Below, piece after piece: positions 42,456 to 51,040 of a stretch of DNA of 64,000 nt; the stretch's first letter is position 1, and every line of letters begins with the position of its first letter. The position numbers and the translations under genes are program-made. The stretch is from Lysinibacillus pinottii (GTDB taxonomy: Bacteria > Bacillota > Bacilli > Bacillales_A > Planococcaceae): the NCBI RefSeq assembly GCF_024753545.1, contig NZ_JANTOO010000020.1, forward strand, positions 372,001 through 436,000. Reading direction: 5' to 3'. Below the pieces are notes generated by a model. It was given only the letters and a program-made list of their open reading frames with translations. It made no database searches and was not told where the DNA came from.

Positions 42456-43091
42456 TTGCCTAAAATAAAGTGGACAAACAAAGATTTTAATGTTTTTAAA
42501 ATAGACGGTTTAGAACAAAGGATGAATGCATTAAACGATCATGTACGCCCAAAATTCCATCAGCTTGGTGATGATTTTGCCACCTATTTCTCAAGCAAGC
42601 TAGGTGAAGAATTCTTTCCTCATGTTGCCAAACACGCTCGAAGAACTGTCAACCCTCCACAAGATAGTTGGGTTGCCTTCGCCCCGTATAAAAGAGGTTA
42701 TAAATCATTGCCTCACTTTCAGATTGGTCTATGGCACTCACATTTATTCATCGTCTTAGCTATTATTTATGAAGCTCCTCAAAAAAATGTAATGGCAGAA
42801 CGTTTACTCGCTCATCCATCCTTATTTGAGCAGCTATCTGATGACTTTATTGTGTCTGGTGATCATATGTCCCCAGAGGCCATTTCACTTGAAGAGGCGA
42901 AAGAAGACAAGCTTAAGGAATTGCTCTTACGTCTGCGAGATGTAAAAAAAGGTGAGTTTTTAATTGGTCGTCATATTCCAAAAGACCAAGCAACAAAATT
43001 AACTGCCAGTGAATTCCACCAGTTAACGGAACAAACATTCAACAGCCTGCTACCTTTTTACAATGTCATCGTTGGGAAGGACCTAAAATAA
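42456..43091 (+). CDS. yktB: YktB family protein (DUF1054, UPF0637)
   Basis: A 211-residue soluble protein; FNVFKIDGLEQRMNALNDHVRPKFHQLGDDFATYFS and HVAKHARRTVNPPQDSWVAFAPYKRGYKSLPHFQIGLWHSHLFI are characteristic of YktB. Function unknown. Start is TTG at 42456, supported by AAAGGAG about nine bases upstream; there is no usable ATG at the family N-terminus. Position between suhB and yktA matches B. subtilis. Confidence 0.9.
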   Translation: MPKIKWTNKDFNVFKIDGLEQRMNALNDHVRPKFHQLGDDFATYFSSKLGEEFFPHVAKHARRTVNPPQDSWVAFAPYKRGYKSLPHFQIGLWHSHLFIVLAIIYEAPQKNVMAERLLAHPSLFEQLSDDFIVSGDHMSPEAISLEEAKEDKLKELLLRLRDVKKGEFLIGRHIPKDQATKLTASEFHQLTEQTFNSLLPFYNVIVGKDLK

Positions 43092-43158
43092 GCTTTAACC
43101 TAATGTTATTTGTTGAAGTAGTGTATGCCAAATGTCGTTTTTTAACACCCTAAAATAA

Positions 43159-43191
43159 AAAGCGGATGTGAGTTTTTCTCACATCCGCTTT
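43159..43191 (+). terminator. Bidirectional terminator between yktB and yktA
   Basis: AAAGCGGATGTGAG / CTCACATCCGCTTT 14-bp perfect stem, 5-base loop. Confidence 0.9.
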
Positions 43192-43192
43192 C

Positions 43193-43480
43193 TTATCGAT
43201 TTTTTTTAGGGACTATTTTTATAATTGTACCATCTGCGGCTTCTTTTGTTTGTTTAACAACAGGATAGCTAATATAGCCACTCGCTTCTTCAAATTCACG
43301 AAAGATTGTTTTTTCCTCAGCCTGTGAAGGAACAATTTCCTTAAAGCGGCGATATTTAGCCATCATAACCTCACGCTTGATGCCCTTTTCATGAGCTTGT
43401 TCAATTCCTTCAAAAAATTGAACAACATCCACAATCTCCTCTGTAGACCAATCTGTTGAAAACGGATAAGAATATTCCAT
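43193..43480 (-). CDS. yktA: YktA family protein (UPF0223)
   Basis: A 95-residue protein, MEYSYPFSTDWSTEEIVDVVQFFEGIEQAHEKGIKREVMMAKYRRFKEIVPSQAEEK, matching UPF0223. Function unknown. It follows the nitronate monooxygenase gene by 20 bases on the same strand; AAAGGTGG lies before the ATG. Confidence 0.9.
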   Translation of the reverse strand: MEYSYPFSTDWSTEEIVDVVQFFEGIEQAHEKGIKREVMMAKYRRFKEIVPSQAEEKTIFREFEEASGYISYPVVKQTKEAADGTIIKIVPKKNR

Positions 43481-43500
43481 TCGACAAAACCACCTTTACA

Positions 43501-44460
43501 TTATTGCCCCCATTTTAACCGGATACTTTCCGCTTCTGCAACCATTCGATTGATTAATTCCTCAACGGTTGGAATATCATGAATCATCCCTGTTACTTGT
43601 CCAGCCCAACCAAAGCCTTGCTTTTGTTCACCATCATAAATAAAACGCTTATTCGCTGAACCACTTATATATTCCTTTAACGCTTCATAGGTTGGCTCTT
43701 TTTTCTCAATATCTAAAATTTTTGCCGTAAACTCATTTCGTAAAGCACGAGCAGGTGCACCAATAGAACGTTTTATAATCGTTGTATCAGCCTCTGTGCT
43801 TGCTATTAGTGCCTCTTTATAAGCTGCAGAAGCATCAACACATTCTTTAGTTGCAATAAAGCGAGTACCCATTTCAATTCCTTCAGCTCCCAATGCATGG
43901 GCAGCCATCCAGCCTCGGCCATCGCCAATTCCCCCTGAAGCAATAACTGGGATTTTTACACTATCAACAACCTGTGGGACGAGCACCATCGTACCTACAT
44001 CATCTCTTCCAAGATGTCCGCCACCCTCTTGTCCAACAACCATTACAGCATCTGCTCCAAGCTGCTCAGCTTTTTGTGCTTGTCTACGTGCAGCTACCAG
44101 TACCATTTTTTTTATATCTGTACCTGCTAATAAATCAAAAATGGGTGCAGGATTACCTCCAGTCATCGTCACAACAGGTACTTCTTCTTCCACTGCAACG
44201 AGAACCATTTCCTCATAGCCTGTACCATGCATACCAATAGCAAAGTTTACGCCAAAAGGCTTATCTGTTAATGTTCGTACTTTATGAATCTCTGCTCGCA
44301 ATAAGTCAGGGCTTCGTAAACTCATTGCTGTTATTTGACCTAACCCTCCAGCATTCGACACTGCTGCAGCTAAATCAGCATAGGCTAAATACGCTAAACC
44401 ACCTTGAATAATTGGGTATTTTACTTGTAAAAGCTCTGTCACCCGTGTATTCCAACTCAT
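43501..44460 (-). CDS. NAD(P)H-dependent flavin oxidoreductase / nitronate monooxygenase family
   Basis: A 319-residue TIM-barrel flavoprotein: IIQGGLAYLAYADLAAAVSNAGGLGQI (N-terminal FMN region), VMVVGQEGGGHLGRDDVGT (phosphate-binding loop with His), IPVIASGGIGDGRGWMAAHALGAEGIEMGTRFIATKE. The family includes nitronate monooxygenases and FabK-like enoyl-ACP reductases; the reaction here is not certain. AAAGGGGAGG precedes the ATG. Divergent from speA. Confidence 0.85.
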   Translation of the reverse strand: MSWNTRVTELLQVKYPIIQGGLAYLAYADLAAAVSNAGGLGQITAMSLRSPDLLRAEIHKVRTLTDKPFGVNFAIGMHGTGYEEMVLVAVEEEVPVVTMTGGNPAPIFDLLAGTDIKKMVLVAARRQAQKAEQLGADAVMVVGQEGGGHLGRDDVGTMVLVPQVVDSVKIPVIASGGIGDGRGWMAAHALGAEGIEMGTRFIATKECVDASAAYKEALIASTEADTTIIKRSIGAPARALRNEFTAKILDIEKKEPTYEALKEYISGSANKRFIYDGEQKQGFGWAGQVTGMIHDIPTVEELINRMVAEAESIRLKWGQ

Positions 44461-44552
44461 AATACCTCCCCTTTCATTCGGTATTAATTTCTCGATATCC
44501 TTAAAAAATCCTTTTATTTTTTATGAAAAGTCTATTTTTTCGTGTCGTTAGG

Positions 44553-44561
44553 TGCTATAAT
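44553..44561 (+). promoter_or_regulatory. Extended -10 promoter of speA
   Basis: GTGCTATAAT: TATAAT at 44556-44561 with TGC immediately before it; the -35 region (TATTTT) is poor, as is usual for extended -10 promoters. It lies about 44 bases before the speA start. Confidence 0.5.
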
Positions 44562-44604
44562 TCATTTGTTTTCTTAGATAATTAAAAGTGAGGTGGTACC
44601 TGCG

Positions 44605-46074
44605 TTGTCACAACTAGAGACTCCATTGTTCGACGTATTACTTAAACATCGGAACAGACATCCCATTCAGTTCCATATTCCAGGCCATAAGAAAGGGCAA
44701 GGGATGGACCCTGCTTTCCGAGAATTCGTCGGCGACAACGTTTTATCAATTGATTTAATTAATATTGCTCCACTAGACGATTTACATTCACCAAAGGGTG
44801 CTATTAAAGAAGCGCAAAATCTTGCAGCAGAAGCTTTTGGTGCTGATCATACATTCTTTTCCGTTCAAGGTACTAGTGGCGCCATCATGACGATGATTCT
44901 GACCGTCGTTGGTCCAGGCGATAAGATTCTAGTGCCACGGAATGTCCATAAATCTATTATGTCGGCGATCGTTTTCGCTGGTGCCATTCCTATTTTTATT
45001 CATCCTGAAGTCGATAGTGAATACGGGATTTCTCATGGCATATCCCCTGAAGCTGTCGAAAAAGCGTTAAATGCTTATCCTGATACAAAAGCTGTGCTAG
45101 TTATTAATCCAACTTATTATGGCTTCACAGCAGATTTAAAACGTATTGTCGAAATCACTCATAGCCGTGATATACCTGTAGTAGTAGATGAAGCCCATGG
45201 TGTACACATTAAATTCCATGATGACCTTCCTTATTCAGCAATGGAGGCAGGTGCTGATATGGCTGCTACAAGTGTTCATAAGCTTGGTGGTTCAATGACA
45301 CAAACATCCATTTTGAATGTTCGAGAAGGACTCGTTTCAGCAAAACGTGTACAAGCTGTTTTTTCTATGCTAACAACGACATCAACATCCTATCCATTGC
45401 TCGCTTCCCTTGACACAGCTCGACGTCAATTAGCGATTCATGGATATGATTTAATTGACGATGCACTACGTTTAGCAAAGGATGCACGTAAACGAATTAA
45501 CCAAATCCCACACTTAAAATGTGCAGGCAAGGAGAAATTACATTCATCTGCTACTTATGATATGGACCCTTTAAAGCTTCTTATAAGTGTCAAAGATTTG
45601 GGTATTTCTGGGCATCGAGCTGAGGAATGGTTACGTTATAATGCCAATATCGAAGTAGAATTGTCTGACCTTTATAATATTTTATGCTTAGTGACATTAG
45701 GAGATACGAAAAAAGAAATTAATCTTTTAGTAAATGCATTATCTCGTATGTCAAAAGCATTTGATTCGGAAGCTGCTATCACAGAGGCTGTAGTTAATGT
45801 CCCAGATATTCCAGCGCTTGCTATGTCACCCCGTGATGCTTTTTATGCTGATACAGAGGTAGTTCCACTTGCTGAAGCAGATAACTGTATTTGTGCAGAA
45901 TTTATTATGGTATATCCTCCTGGAATTCCAATTTTTATTCCCGGGGAAATAATTACTCAAGAAAATATACTTTATATTCAAATGAATATTGAGGCGGGGT
46001 TACCAGTTCAAGGACCAGAGGATACAACATTAAAAACGATTCGTGTTATAAAAGAAAGAAAACCTATTATTTAA
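44605..46074 (+). CDS. speA: Arginine decarboxylase-type Orn/Lys/Arg decarboxylase
   Basis: A 489-residue PLP enzyme (group III decarboxylase) with FHIPGHKKGQGMDP, FFSVQGTSGAIMTMI, VDEAHGVHIKFH and the PLP Lys in AATSVHKLGGSMTQTS. It matches B. subtilis SpeA in length and sequence; SpeA decarboxylates arginine to agmatine for polyamine synthesis, although lysine or ornithine specificity cannot be excluded. GAGGTGG places the start at TTG 44605 (LSQLETPLFDVLL), corresponding to the B. subtilis start, rather than a GTG four codons upstream. Confidence 0.92.
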   Translation: MSQLETPLFDVLLKHRNRHPIQFHIPGHKKGQGMDPAFREFVGDNVLSIDLINIAPLDDLHSPKGAIKEAQNLAAEAFGADHTFFSVQGTSGAIMTMILTVVGPGDKILVPRNVHKSIMSAIVFAGAIPIFIHPEVDSEYGISHGISPEAVEKALNAYPDTKAVLVINPTYYGFTADLKRIVEITHSRDIPVVVDEAHGVHIKFHDDLPYSAMEAGADMAATSVHKLGGSMTQTSILNVREGLVSAKRVQAVFSMLTTTSTSYPLLASLDTARRQLAIHGYDLIDDALRLAKDARKRINQIPHLKCAGKEKLHSSATYDMDPLKLLISVKDLGISGHRAEEWLRYNANIEVELSDLYNILCLVTLGDTKKEINLLVNALSRMSKAFDSEAAITEAVVNVPDIPALAMSPRDAFYADTEVVPLAEADNCICAEFIMVYPPGIPIFIPGEIITQENILYIQMNIEAGLPVQGPEDTTLKTIRVIKERKPII

Positions 46075-46078
46075 TCTT

Positions 46079-46111
46079 AAAAGCTAGCTCTTCAAGGAGA
46101 GCTAGCTTTTT
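46079..46111 (+). terminator. Terminator after speA
   Basis: AAAAGCTAGCTCT / AGAGCTAGCTTTT 13-bp stem, 6-base loop, then TTCATT. Confidence 0.9.
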
Positions 46112-46113
46112 CA

Positions 46114-46386
46114 TTATTTATAAAAAGCAGAGGTTGCGATCGCTAAAATCGGAAAGGCTAACCACCAAGAATGCCATAAAAAAGTCGCCAACTATTTTAT
46201 TCAGTTCATCTAAGGAAATTTGAAACAGTTCACTTTACTTAATGAAATTATCTATATCAGGATAACCTTTCCTAATTTCTATTTAGACACAACCTGCGGT
46301 GAAATCTGTAAGTACTCTGCCACTTCATCCTGAGTATAGTGATGTTGTTCCCTTAATTTCTGTAAACAATTTTCCAAATCACCCAT
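46114..46386 (-). pseudogene. Decayed Xre-family regulator with C-terminal membrane helix
   Basis: From ATG 46386, preceded by AGGAGGT, the minus strand reads MGDLENCLQKLREQ then HHYTQDEVAEYLQISPQVVSK and stops at a TAG where Trp is expected. After a one-base shift it continues EIRKGYPDIDNFIK, a TAA where Leu is expected, then SELFQISLDELNK; a last shift gives FLWHSWWLAFPILAIATSAFYK. The joined protein is an Xre/Cro helix-turn-helix with a C-terminal hydrophobic helix, a common Bacillales layout. At least two stops and one or two frame changes are present. Confidence 0.8.
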
Positions 46387-46524
46387 AAAATTTACCTCCT
46401 AATTATTATTACATAATAGATCACAATTAACTTAGAAGCCAGAATTTATTATTAGCTTTTATAAGCTAAAAGTTAGAATAACGAATGCACATTATCTACA
46501 ATATAGAAAAGGAGGAATGGATTC

Positions 46525-47121
46525 ATGAATACATGGAATCGACGTTTTCTAGGATCTGAATACGTTTATGGTGAACAACCAAATGCCTTTATTAAAGATT
46601 ATGTAAATTATTTAAAAGAATGCCCTAATATCGCAGCCTATGCAGAAGGTGAAGGACGCAATGCTGTTTTTTTAGCCTCAATGGGCCATACTGTCACTGC
46701 CTATGATTATGCACAAAGTGGTCTTACGAAAACAGAACAATTAGCACTGAAACATTATGTGTCAGTTCAAACTATGCTAACTGATCTACTACTGGATGAC
46801 CTACCTGTGGAGAAATATGATGCGGCTATTATGATTTTTGGTCATTTTCAATTACAACAACAGCAGGCTGTCATCCAAAAGATTATCGATTCAGTCAAGC
46901 AAGGTGGGCGGATCATGATGGAATTATATTCTATTTATCAGCTCCCCTATGCGTCTGGTGGTCCACAGCAGCTCGATTTTTTATATGACCCCATTCATGT
47001 TCTGCAATGGTGTCAGTCTCACAAAATTATCCATTTTTTCACAGGAGAGCAAATACGCCATGAAGGGACGTTACACACTGGACTAGCCCATACTATTCAA
47101 TTCATTATTGAGAAAAAATAA
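46525..47121 (+). CDS. Class I SAM-dependent methyltransferase
   Basis: A 198-residue methyltransferase with NTWNRRFLGSEYVYGEQPNAFI (TehB-like N-terminal region), the SAM motif AYAEGEGRNAVFLASMGHTVTAYDYAQ, and MIFGHFQLQQQQAVIQKIIDSVKQGGRIMMELY. The substrate is unknown; TehB-type enzymes are a possible comparison. GGAGGAATGG lies before the ATG. Monocistronic, with a terminator behind it. Confidence 0.82.
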   Translation: MNTWNRRFLGSEYVYGEQPNAFIKDYVNYLKECPNIAAYAEGEGRNAVFLASMGHTVTAYDYAQSGLTKTEQLALKHYVSVQTMLTDLLLDDLPVEKYDAAIMIFGHFQLQQQQAVIQKIIDSVKQGGRIMMELYSIYQLPYASGGPQQLDFLYDPIHVLQWCQSHKIIHFFTGEQIRHEGTLHTGLAHTIQFIIEKK

Positions 47122-47123
47122 AT

Positions 47124-47152
47124 GAGTTGTCTCAAACCATTTGAGACAACTC
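47124..47152 (+). terminator. Terminator after methyltransferase gene
   Basis: GAGTTGTCTCAAA / TTTGAGACAACTC 13-bp perfect stem, 3-base loop; weak T tract on plus, TTTATTTTTTC on minus. Confidence 0.8.
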
Positions 47153-47168
47153 CTAAAATGAGAATTCT

Positions 47169-47846
47169 TTATAAAAATAAATACACAAATAATGGACAGA
47201 AAAAAGCCCCAATAATAGCCGTTAGGCCCATCGATAATGAACCAACTGATAATTCCTGTTCTCCATATTCCCTTAATTTCACAAGTCCTACACCATGAGA
47301 GGCACTCCCCACTGCGACCCCTCTACTAACCGCCGAGTCGATTTTGCCATATTTAATAACTAATGGGCCTATAATAGCCCCTACAAACCCTGCTATCATC
47401 ACAAAAACAGCTGTTAATGGCGGGATACCACCGATTGTTTCGCTGACCTGCATCCCAACAGGCGTTGTTAGAGATTTAGGCAAGGCTGTCAGCATCCAGC
47501 TAGATTTTACACCAATCGATCTTAACAATAAAAAAATAGTTATTAATCCTGTCACCATGCCGATGATGAGTCCTGATAAAATAGAATATTTATATTTGAT
47601 AATAATTGCCCGCTGATTATAAAGAGGATAGGCAAGTGCAACTACAGCTGGCCCAAGCATTTTCTGAAGCCATTCTCCACCTACCATATATGTAGCATAG
47701 GGGATTTTAAAAACTAGTAAAATCACTGCACTAACGACGGTAGTCGTAACTAAAGGAATCATAATAGGATGTGGATATCGCTGATAAAGCTTCGTAAATA
47801 ATATGAACATAATAATAGTGCTCAGGACAACAATTGCTTCAATCAA
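47169..47846 (-). CDS. LrgB/CidB family membrane protein
   Basis: A 225-residue polytopic protein with the LrgB signatures FKIPYATYMVGGEWLQKMLGPAVVALAYPLY, ALPKSLTTPVGMQVSETIGGIPPLTAVFVMIAGFVGAIIGP and GVAVGSASHGVGLVKLREYGEQELSVGSLSMGLTAI. Relatives affect murein hydrolase activity and, in several bacteria, pyruvate uptake or glycolate export. The start is TTG at 47846, overlapping the LrgA-like gene end by 8 bases. Confidence 0.9.
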   Translation of the reverse strand: MIEAIVVLSTIIMFILFTKLYQRYPHPIMIPLVTTTVVSAVILLVFKIPYATYMVGGEWLQKMLGPAVVALAYPLYNQRAIIIKYKYSILSGLIIGMVTGLITIFLLLRSIGVKSSWMLTALPKSLTTPVGMQVSETIGGIPPLTAVFVMIAGFVGAIIGPLVIKYGKIDSAVSRGVAVGSASHGVGLVKLREYGEQELSVGSLSMGLTAIIGAFFCPLFVYLFL

Positions 47847-48285
47847 CCGTTAACTCACCCTTCCCTTCTTCAACAATAGATTCTGTTCCTTCTTTTTTCT
47901 TTAATTCTTTCTTCTCAATTATTTGCGTCAGTAAACCTGTGACATAAATAGAGATTAATGTACTAGCAATAACGGCTAGAATTATAAGCAAGCCAGTAAT
48001 TGACATGAGTTCTGGGTAATCAATAACACCCACTGTTGCCGGTATGAAAAACAACGTTAAAACGCCAATTAAAAAACTTGCGCCATCTTGAATATATTCA
48101 ACCTTAATGATTTTAAAAATGAGTGAAAGTACCAATAACAGTAATCCAATGACACTCCCTGGAAGCGGTATGTGTAAATAAGTAACAATCCCTACCCCCA
48201 TATAATAAAAAATGGTCAGTATGCCAATTTGAAAAATGATTCGAGCAACTCGCAACAAAATTGTAGCAAAATTTTCGTTCAACAT
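47839..48285 (-). CDS. LrgA/CidA family holin-like protein
   Basis: A 148-residue protein with four membrane helices and YYMGVGIVTYLHIPLPGSVIGLLLLVLSLIFKIIKVEYIQDGASFLIGVLTLFFIPATVGVIDY, the LrgA core, then a charged C-terminal tail. With the LrgB-like partner it probably forms a membrane transport or holin-like unit. ATG 48285 is chosen; an in-frame GTG five codons upstream overlaps the AGGGGGTGA site. A promoter lies at 48315-48343. The adjacent divergent two-component system is of the citrate/dicarboxylate type, not LytST. Confidence 0.88.
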   Translation of the reverse strand: MLNENFATILLRVARIIFQIGILTIFYYMGVGIVTYLHIPLPGSVIGLLLLVLSLIFKIIKVEYIQDGASFLIGVLTLFFIPATVGVIDYPELMSITGLLIILAVIASTLISIYVTGLLTQIIEKKELKKKEGTESIVEEGKGELTVD

Positions 48286-48610
48286 TTCGCCACTTTTCAC
48301 CCCCTATATCGTTCATTCTACATCTGTAGGAATTTTCTGTCTATTGTAATTTTAGAAAAATAATAATCAGTTACAAAAAGACTAAAAATGATTCTAAGTT
48401 TTTACATATACAATTTTTAATCGATATTTAGGGTGAATTGTCACTAAGGACTATTCAAATAGCTTTTTTTACCAATGAAAAATATCCTCTATTCATCCCC
48501 TTTTCTTTAATCACTAGCTAGCAAATTCCAGAATTTTTATATATAATCTGAAATTACAAAAGATACTCATTTTTCAAACAATCATATAAGTCTCCAGAAT
48601 ACACAATAAG
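48286..48610. promoter_or_regulatory. lrgAB-like promoter and intergenic region
   Basis: On the minus strand TAGACA (48338-48343), 17-base spacer, TAGAAT (48315-48320) is a good SigA promoter for the LrgA/B pair. On plus, TATAAT at 48542-48547 is a candidate -10 for the histidine kinase, with a poor -35. No gene or known RNA element was recognised. Confidence 0.6.
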
Positions 48611-50233
48611 GTGGGATCTTCTATTATCTTTAAAACATTAAAACTTCAAACTCGCATTTCTTATTACAGCAGCTTTTTAATATTTCTTATTGTCACTTTA
48701 GCTGGTCTACTCTTCTACATAACAATTTCTGATGCACTGCAAACACAAATTGGTAATCGAGCGCTTTATTTGGCGGAAACAACTGCTAGTAGGGGCGACG
48801 TAATAGAAGCCTTTCACACCGACAACCCATCAGAAAGTCTGCAAAAAATTAGCAATGATATTATGGTTGCTGCAAAAGCTACTTATGTTGTAATCGGTGA
48901 TAAAAATGGCATTCGCTACACCCACCCTCTCGCCGACCGTATTGGCAAATCCATGGTAGGTGATGATAATGACAGAGCATTGATCAACGGTGAATCTTAT
49001 ATTTCAATCGCCGATGGTTCAATGGGACAATCTATACGTGGGAAAGCGCCTATCTTTGATACGAATGGAGCGATTTTAGGCGTTGTGTCAATTGGCTATT
49101 TAACAAGTGAATTGGATAACTTATATTTTTTATACTTGGATAACATTTTTTATACAATCATTATTGCACTCACCATCGGTATTATTGGCTCTATTATTTT
49201 ATCCCGTAATATTAAAAAGCAAATTTTTAATCTGGAGCCAAATGAAATTGCCAATCTATTAACAGAAAAAAATACTTTAATAGAATCAGTACGAGAAGCT
49301 ATTATTACGATCAACGATAAAGGCAAAATTACAACATTAAACAATGCCGCCGCCAATATCTTAAATTTACCCGATTCTGCTTCGATTATTGGACATAATA
49401 TTAAGCAACATATCCCAAATACACACCTACTAAATGTATTAATGAATGGTGAGAAACAGCTTGATAAATTAATGATTATCAACGGTGATGAAATTATCGT
49501 TAACCGTGTTCCTATGAGAGTGAATGGTAAAATTGTCGGTGCTGTAGCAAGTTTCCGGCTACAATCAGAAATTGAGCAAATGGCGATTGAATTATCACAA
49601 GTAAAACAATATACAGAAGCTTTACGTGCACAAACACATGAGTTTAATAATATCCTTTATACCATTTCTGGTCTTATTCAATTAAATGCATCCGATGAAG
49701 CTTTAACAATTATTCATAATGAGGTACAAGGACATTCATCGTTAACACAATTTATTACAAATCGTGTTAAAGACCCATTCTTAAATGGTTTAATTATCGG
49801 ATTTTTTAATCGTGCTCGTGAATTAAAGATTCAACTAATATTTGATGAAGATAGTTATTTAGAAACCTTCCCTGAAAATATCGAAAAAGGCCTTATTATT
49901 TCGATTATGGGCAATTTACTAACCAATGCTTTTGAGGAGGTCGAAAGAAATAAGGAGCAACAGCCAATTGTAAGGCTTTTTATCTTTGATAATGGAGAGG
50001 AAATCATCTTTGAGGTCGAGGATTCTGGCAATGGCATAGCACAAGAAAAACTAGATGTATTATTTTCAGAAAATATCTCAACTAAAGATAGGAAGCATCG
50101 AGGCTATGGGTTAAAGAAAGTAATTTCTAGCATCCATGATTTAAACGGCACACTCGCTCTTGGGGAAGGCGATTTAGGAGGTGCCCTATTTATCATATCT
50201 ATTAGTAAAAGGGGGACTATTAACAATGACTGA
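48611..50233 (+). CDS. Sensor histidine kinase, CitA/DcuS family
   Basis: A ~540-residue kinase: N-terminal helix, periplasmic-type PAS sensor (about residues 45-175; THPLADRIGKSMVG and GQSIRGKAPIFDTNGAILGVVSIGYL), second helix, cytoplasmic PAS (ITTLNNAAANIL), phosphoacceptor His in ALRAQTHEFNNILYTISGLIQL, and an HATPase with NLLTNAFEEV, VEDSGNGI and RGYGLKKV. The family senses citrate, malate or fumarate. The start is unclear: GTG at 48611 has no ribosome-binding site because AAGGTGGGA covers it; ATT at 48623 would be well placed. It pairs with the response regulator and lies next to tctCBA. Confidence 0.88.
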   Translation: MGSSIIFKTLKLQTRISYYSSFLIFLIVTLAGLLFYITISDALQTQIGNRALYLAETTASRGDVIEAFHTDNPSESLQKISNDIMVAAKATYVVIGDKNGIRYTHPLADRIGKSMVGDDNDRALINGESYISIADGSMGQSIRGKAPIFDTNGAILGVVSIGYLTSELDNLYFLYLDNIFYTIIIALTIGIIGSIILSRNIKKQIFNLEPNEIANLLTEKNTLIESVREAIITINDKGKITTLNNAAANILNLPDSASIIGHNIKQHIPNTHLLNVLMNGEKQLDKLMIINGDEIIVNRVPMRVNGKIVGAVASFRLQSEIEQMAIELSQVKQYTEALRAQTHEFNNILYTISGLIQLNASDEALTIIHNEVQGHSSLTQFITNRVKDPFLNGLIIGFFNRARELKIQLIFDEDSYLETFPENIEKGLIISIMGNLLTNAFEEVERNKEQQPIVRLFIFDNGEEIIFEVEDSGNGIAQEKLDVLFSENISTKDRKHRGYGLKKVISSIHDLNGTLALGEGDLGGALFIISISKRGTINND

Positions 50234-50915
50234 TATTGAAGTGCTAGTAATTGAAGACGATGTACGTGTAGCAGACGTACATCGTCGTTTTTTAGAGAAA
50301 ATTGAAGGATTTACAGTAATTGCGTGTGCAAATACTGGAGAAGAAGCTTTAGACTGGCTTCAATCATTTGCACCACAGCTAATATTACTCGATGTATTTT
50401 TACCAGATATACTTGGCGTGGATCTAATTGATAAAATCAAAAAAATGAGCCCAACCAGTAGCATTATTTTGATTACCGCAGCCACGGAGGCTCATATTGT
50501 ACAAAAAGCGTATCGTAAAAATGTTACTGACTATATTTTAAAGCCATTTACATTCGATCAACTAAAAGAAAGTATAGAAAAATTCCGTTTCAAGCATCTA
50601 CTCCTGCAAAATAATGAGAAATTTACACAAGAAAAAATTCAATGCCTTTGGCCCAAAACTGCTTCATCCATCCCAGAGGATACACAGCTACTATTACCAA
50701 AGGGCATTGATCTAACAACGATGAATCATGTCATCAACTATTTAAGCACAAGGAAAGATGGTAGTACAGCTGAACTGTTAGGAAAAAATATTGGTGTTAG
50801 TCGTTCCACTGCTCGCCGCTATTTAGAATTTTTAGTCACACAAAAGCAGGCCTATATCGAACTAACTTATGGCACAGTTGGTCGTCCTGAACGGCGATAC
50901 TTTATTTTCTCATAA
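50226..50915 (+). CDS. Response regulator, CitB/DcuR family
   Basis: A 229-residue regulator with a receiver domain (VLVIEDDVRVADVHRRFLEKI; phosphoacceptor Asp in ILLDVFLPDILGVDL; KPFTFDQLKE) and a C-terminal helix-turn-helix (STAELLGKNIGVSRSTARRYLEFLVTQKQAYIELTYGTVGRPERRYFI) typical of CitT/DcuR/MalR. AAAGGGGG fixes ATG 50226, 8 bases inside the kinase gene. It probably activates the downstream tctCBA operon through the CACAAT repeats at 50942-50969 (inference). Confidence 0.9.
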   Translation: MTDIEVLVIEDDVRVADVHRRFLEKIEGFTVIACANTGEEALDWLQSFAPQLILLDVFLPDILGVDLIDKIKKMSPTSSIILITAATEAHIVQKAYRKNVTDYILKPFTFDQLKESIEKFRFKHLLLQNNEKFTQEKIQCLWPKTASSIPEDTQLLLPKGIDLTTMNHVINYLSTRKDGSTAELLGKNIGVSRSTARRYLEFLVTQKQAYIELTYGTVGRPERRYFIFS

Positions 50916-50941
50916 ACTTTATGAACAAAATGACGTTAATC

Positions 50942-50969
50942 CACAATATCACCACAATATTTTCACAAT
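50942..50969 (+). promoter_or_regulatory. Three CACAAT direct repeats at 11-bp spacing, candidate response-regulator operator
   Basis: CACAAT begins at 50942, 50953 and 50964, exactly 11 bp apart, putting all three on one face of the helix. They lie between the response-regulator stop and the tctC start, where an activator site for the neighbouring two-component system is expected. Confidence 0.6.
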
Positions 50970-50988
50970 TCTGATATAAGTTATAGTT

Positions 50989-51018
50989 ATGATAGCGCTC
51001 GAATGATAGCGCTATCAT
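50989..51018 (+). promoter_or_regulatory. CcpA cre site (perfect palindrome) plus upstream half copy
   Basis: ATGATAGCGCTATCAT at 51003-51018 is a perfect 16-bp palindrome and fits every position of the cre consensus WTGNNANCGNNWNCAW. An 11-base copy, ATGATAGCGCT, lies 14 bp upstream at 50989-50999. Placement just before the ribosome-binding site of tctC fits carbon catabolite repression. Confidence 0.8.
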
Positions 51019-51040
51019 TTTATTTTTAAGGGGGATTTTT

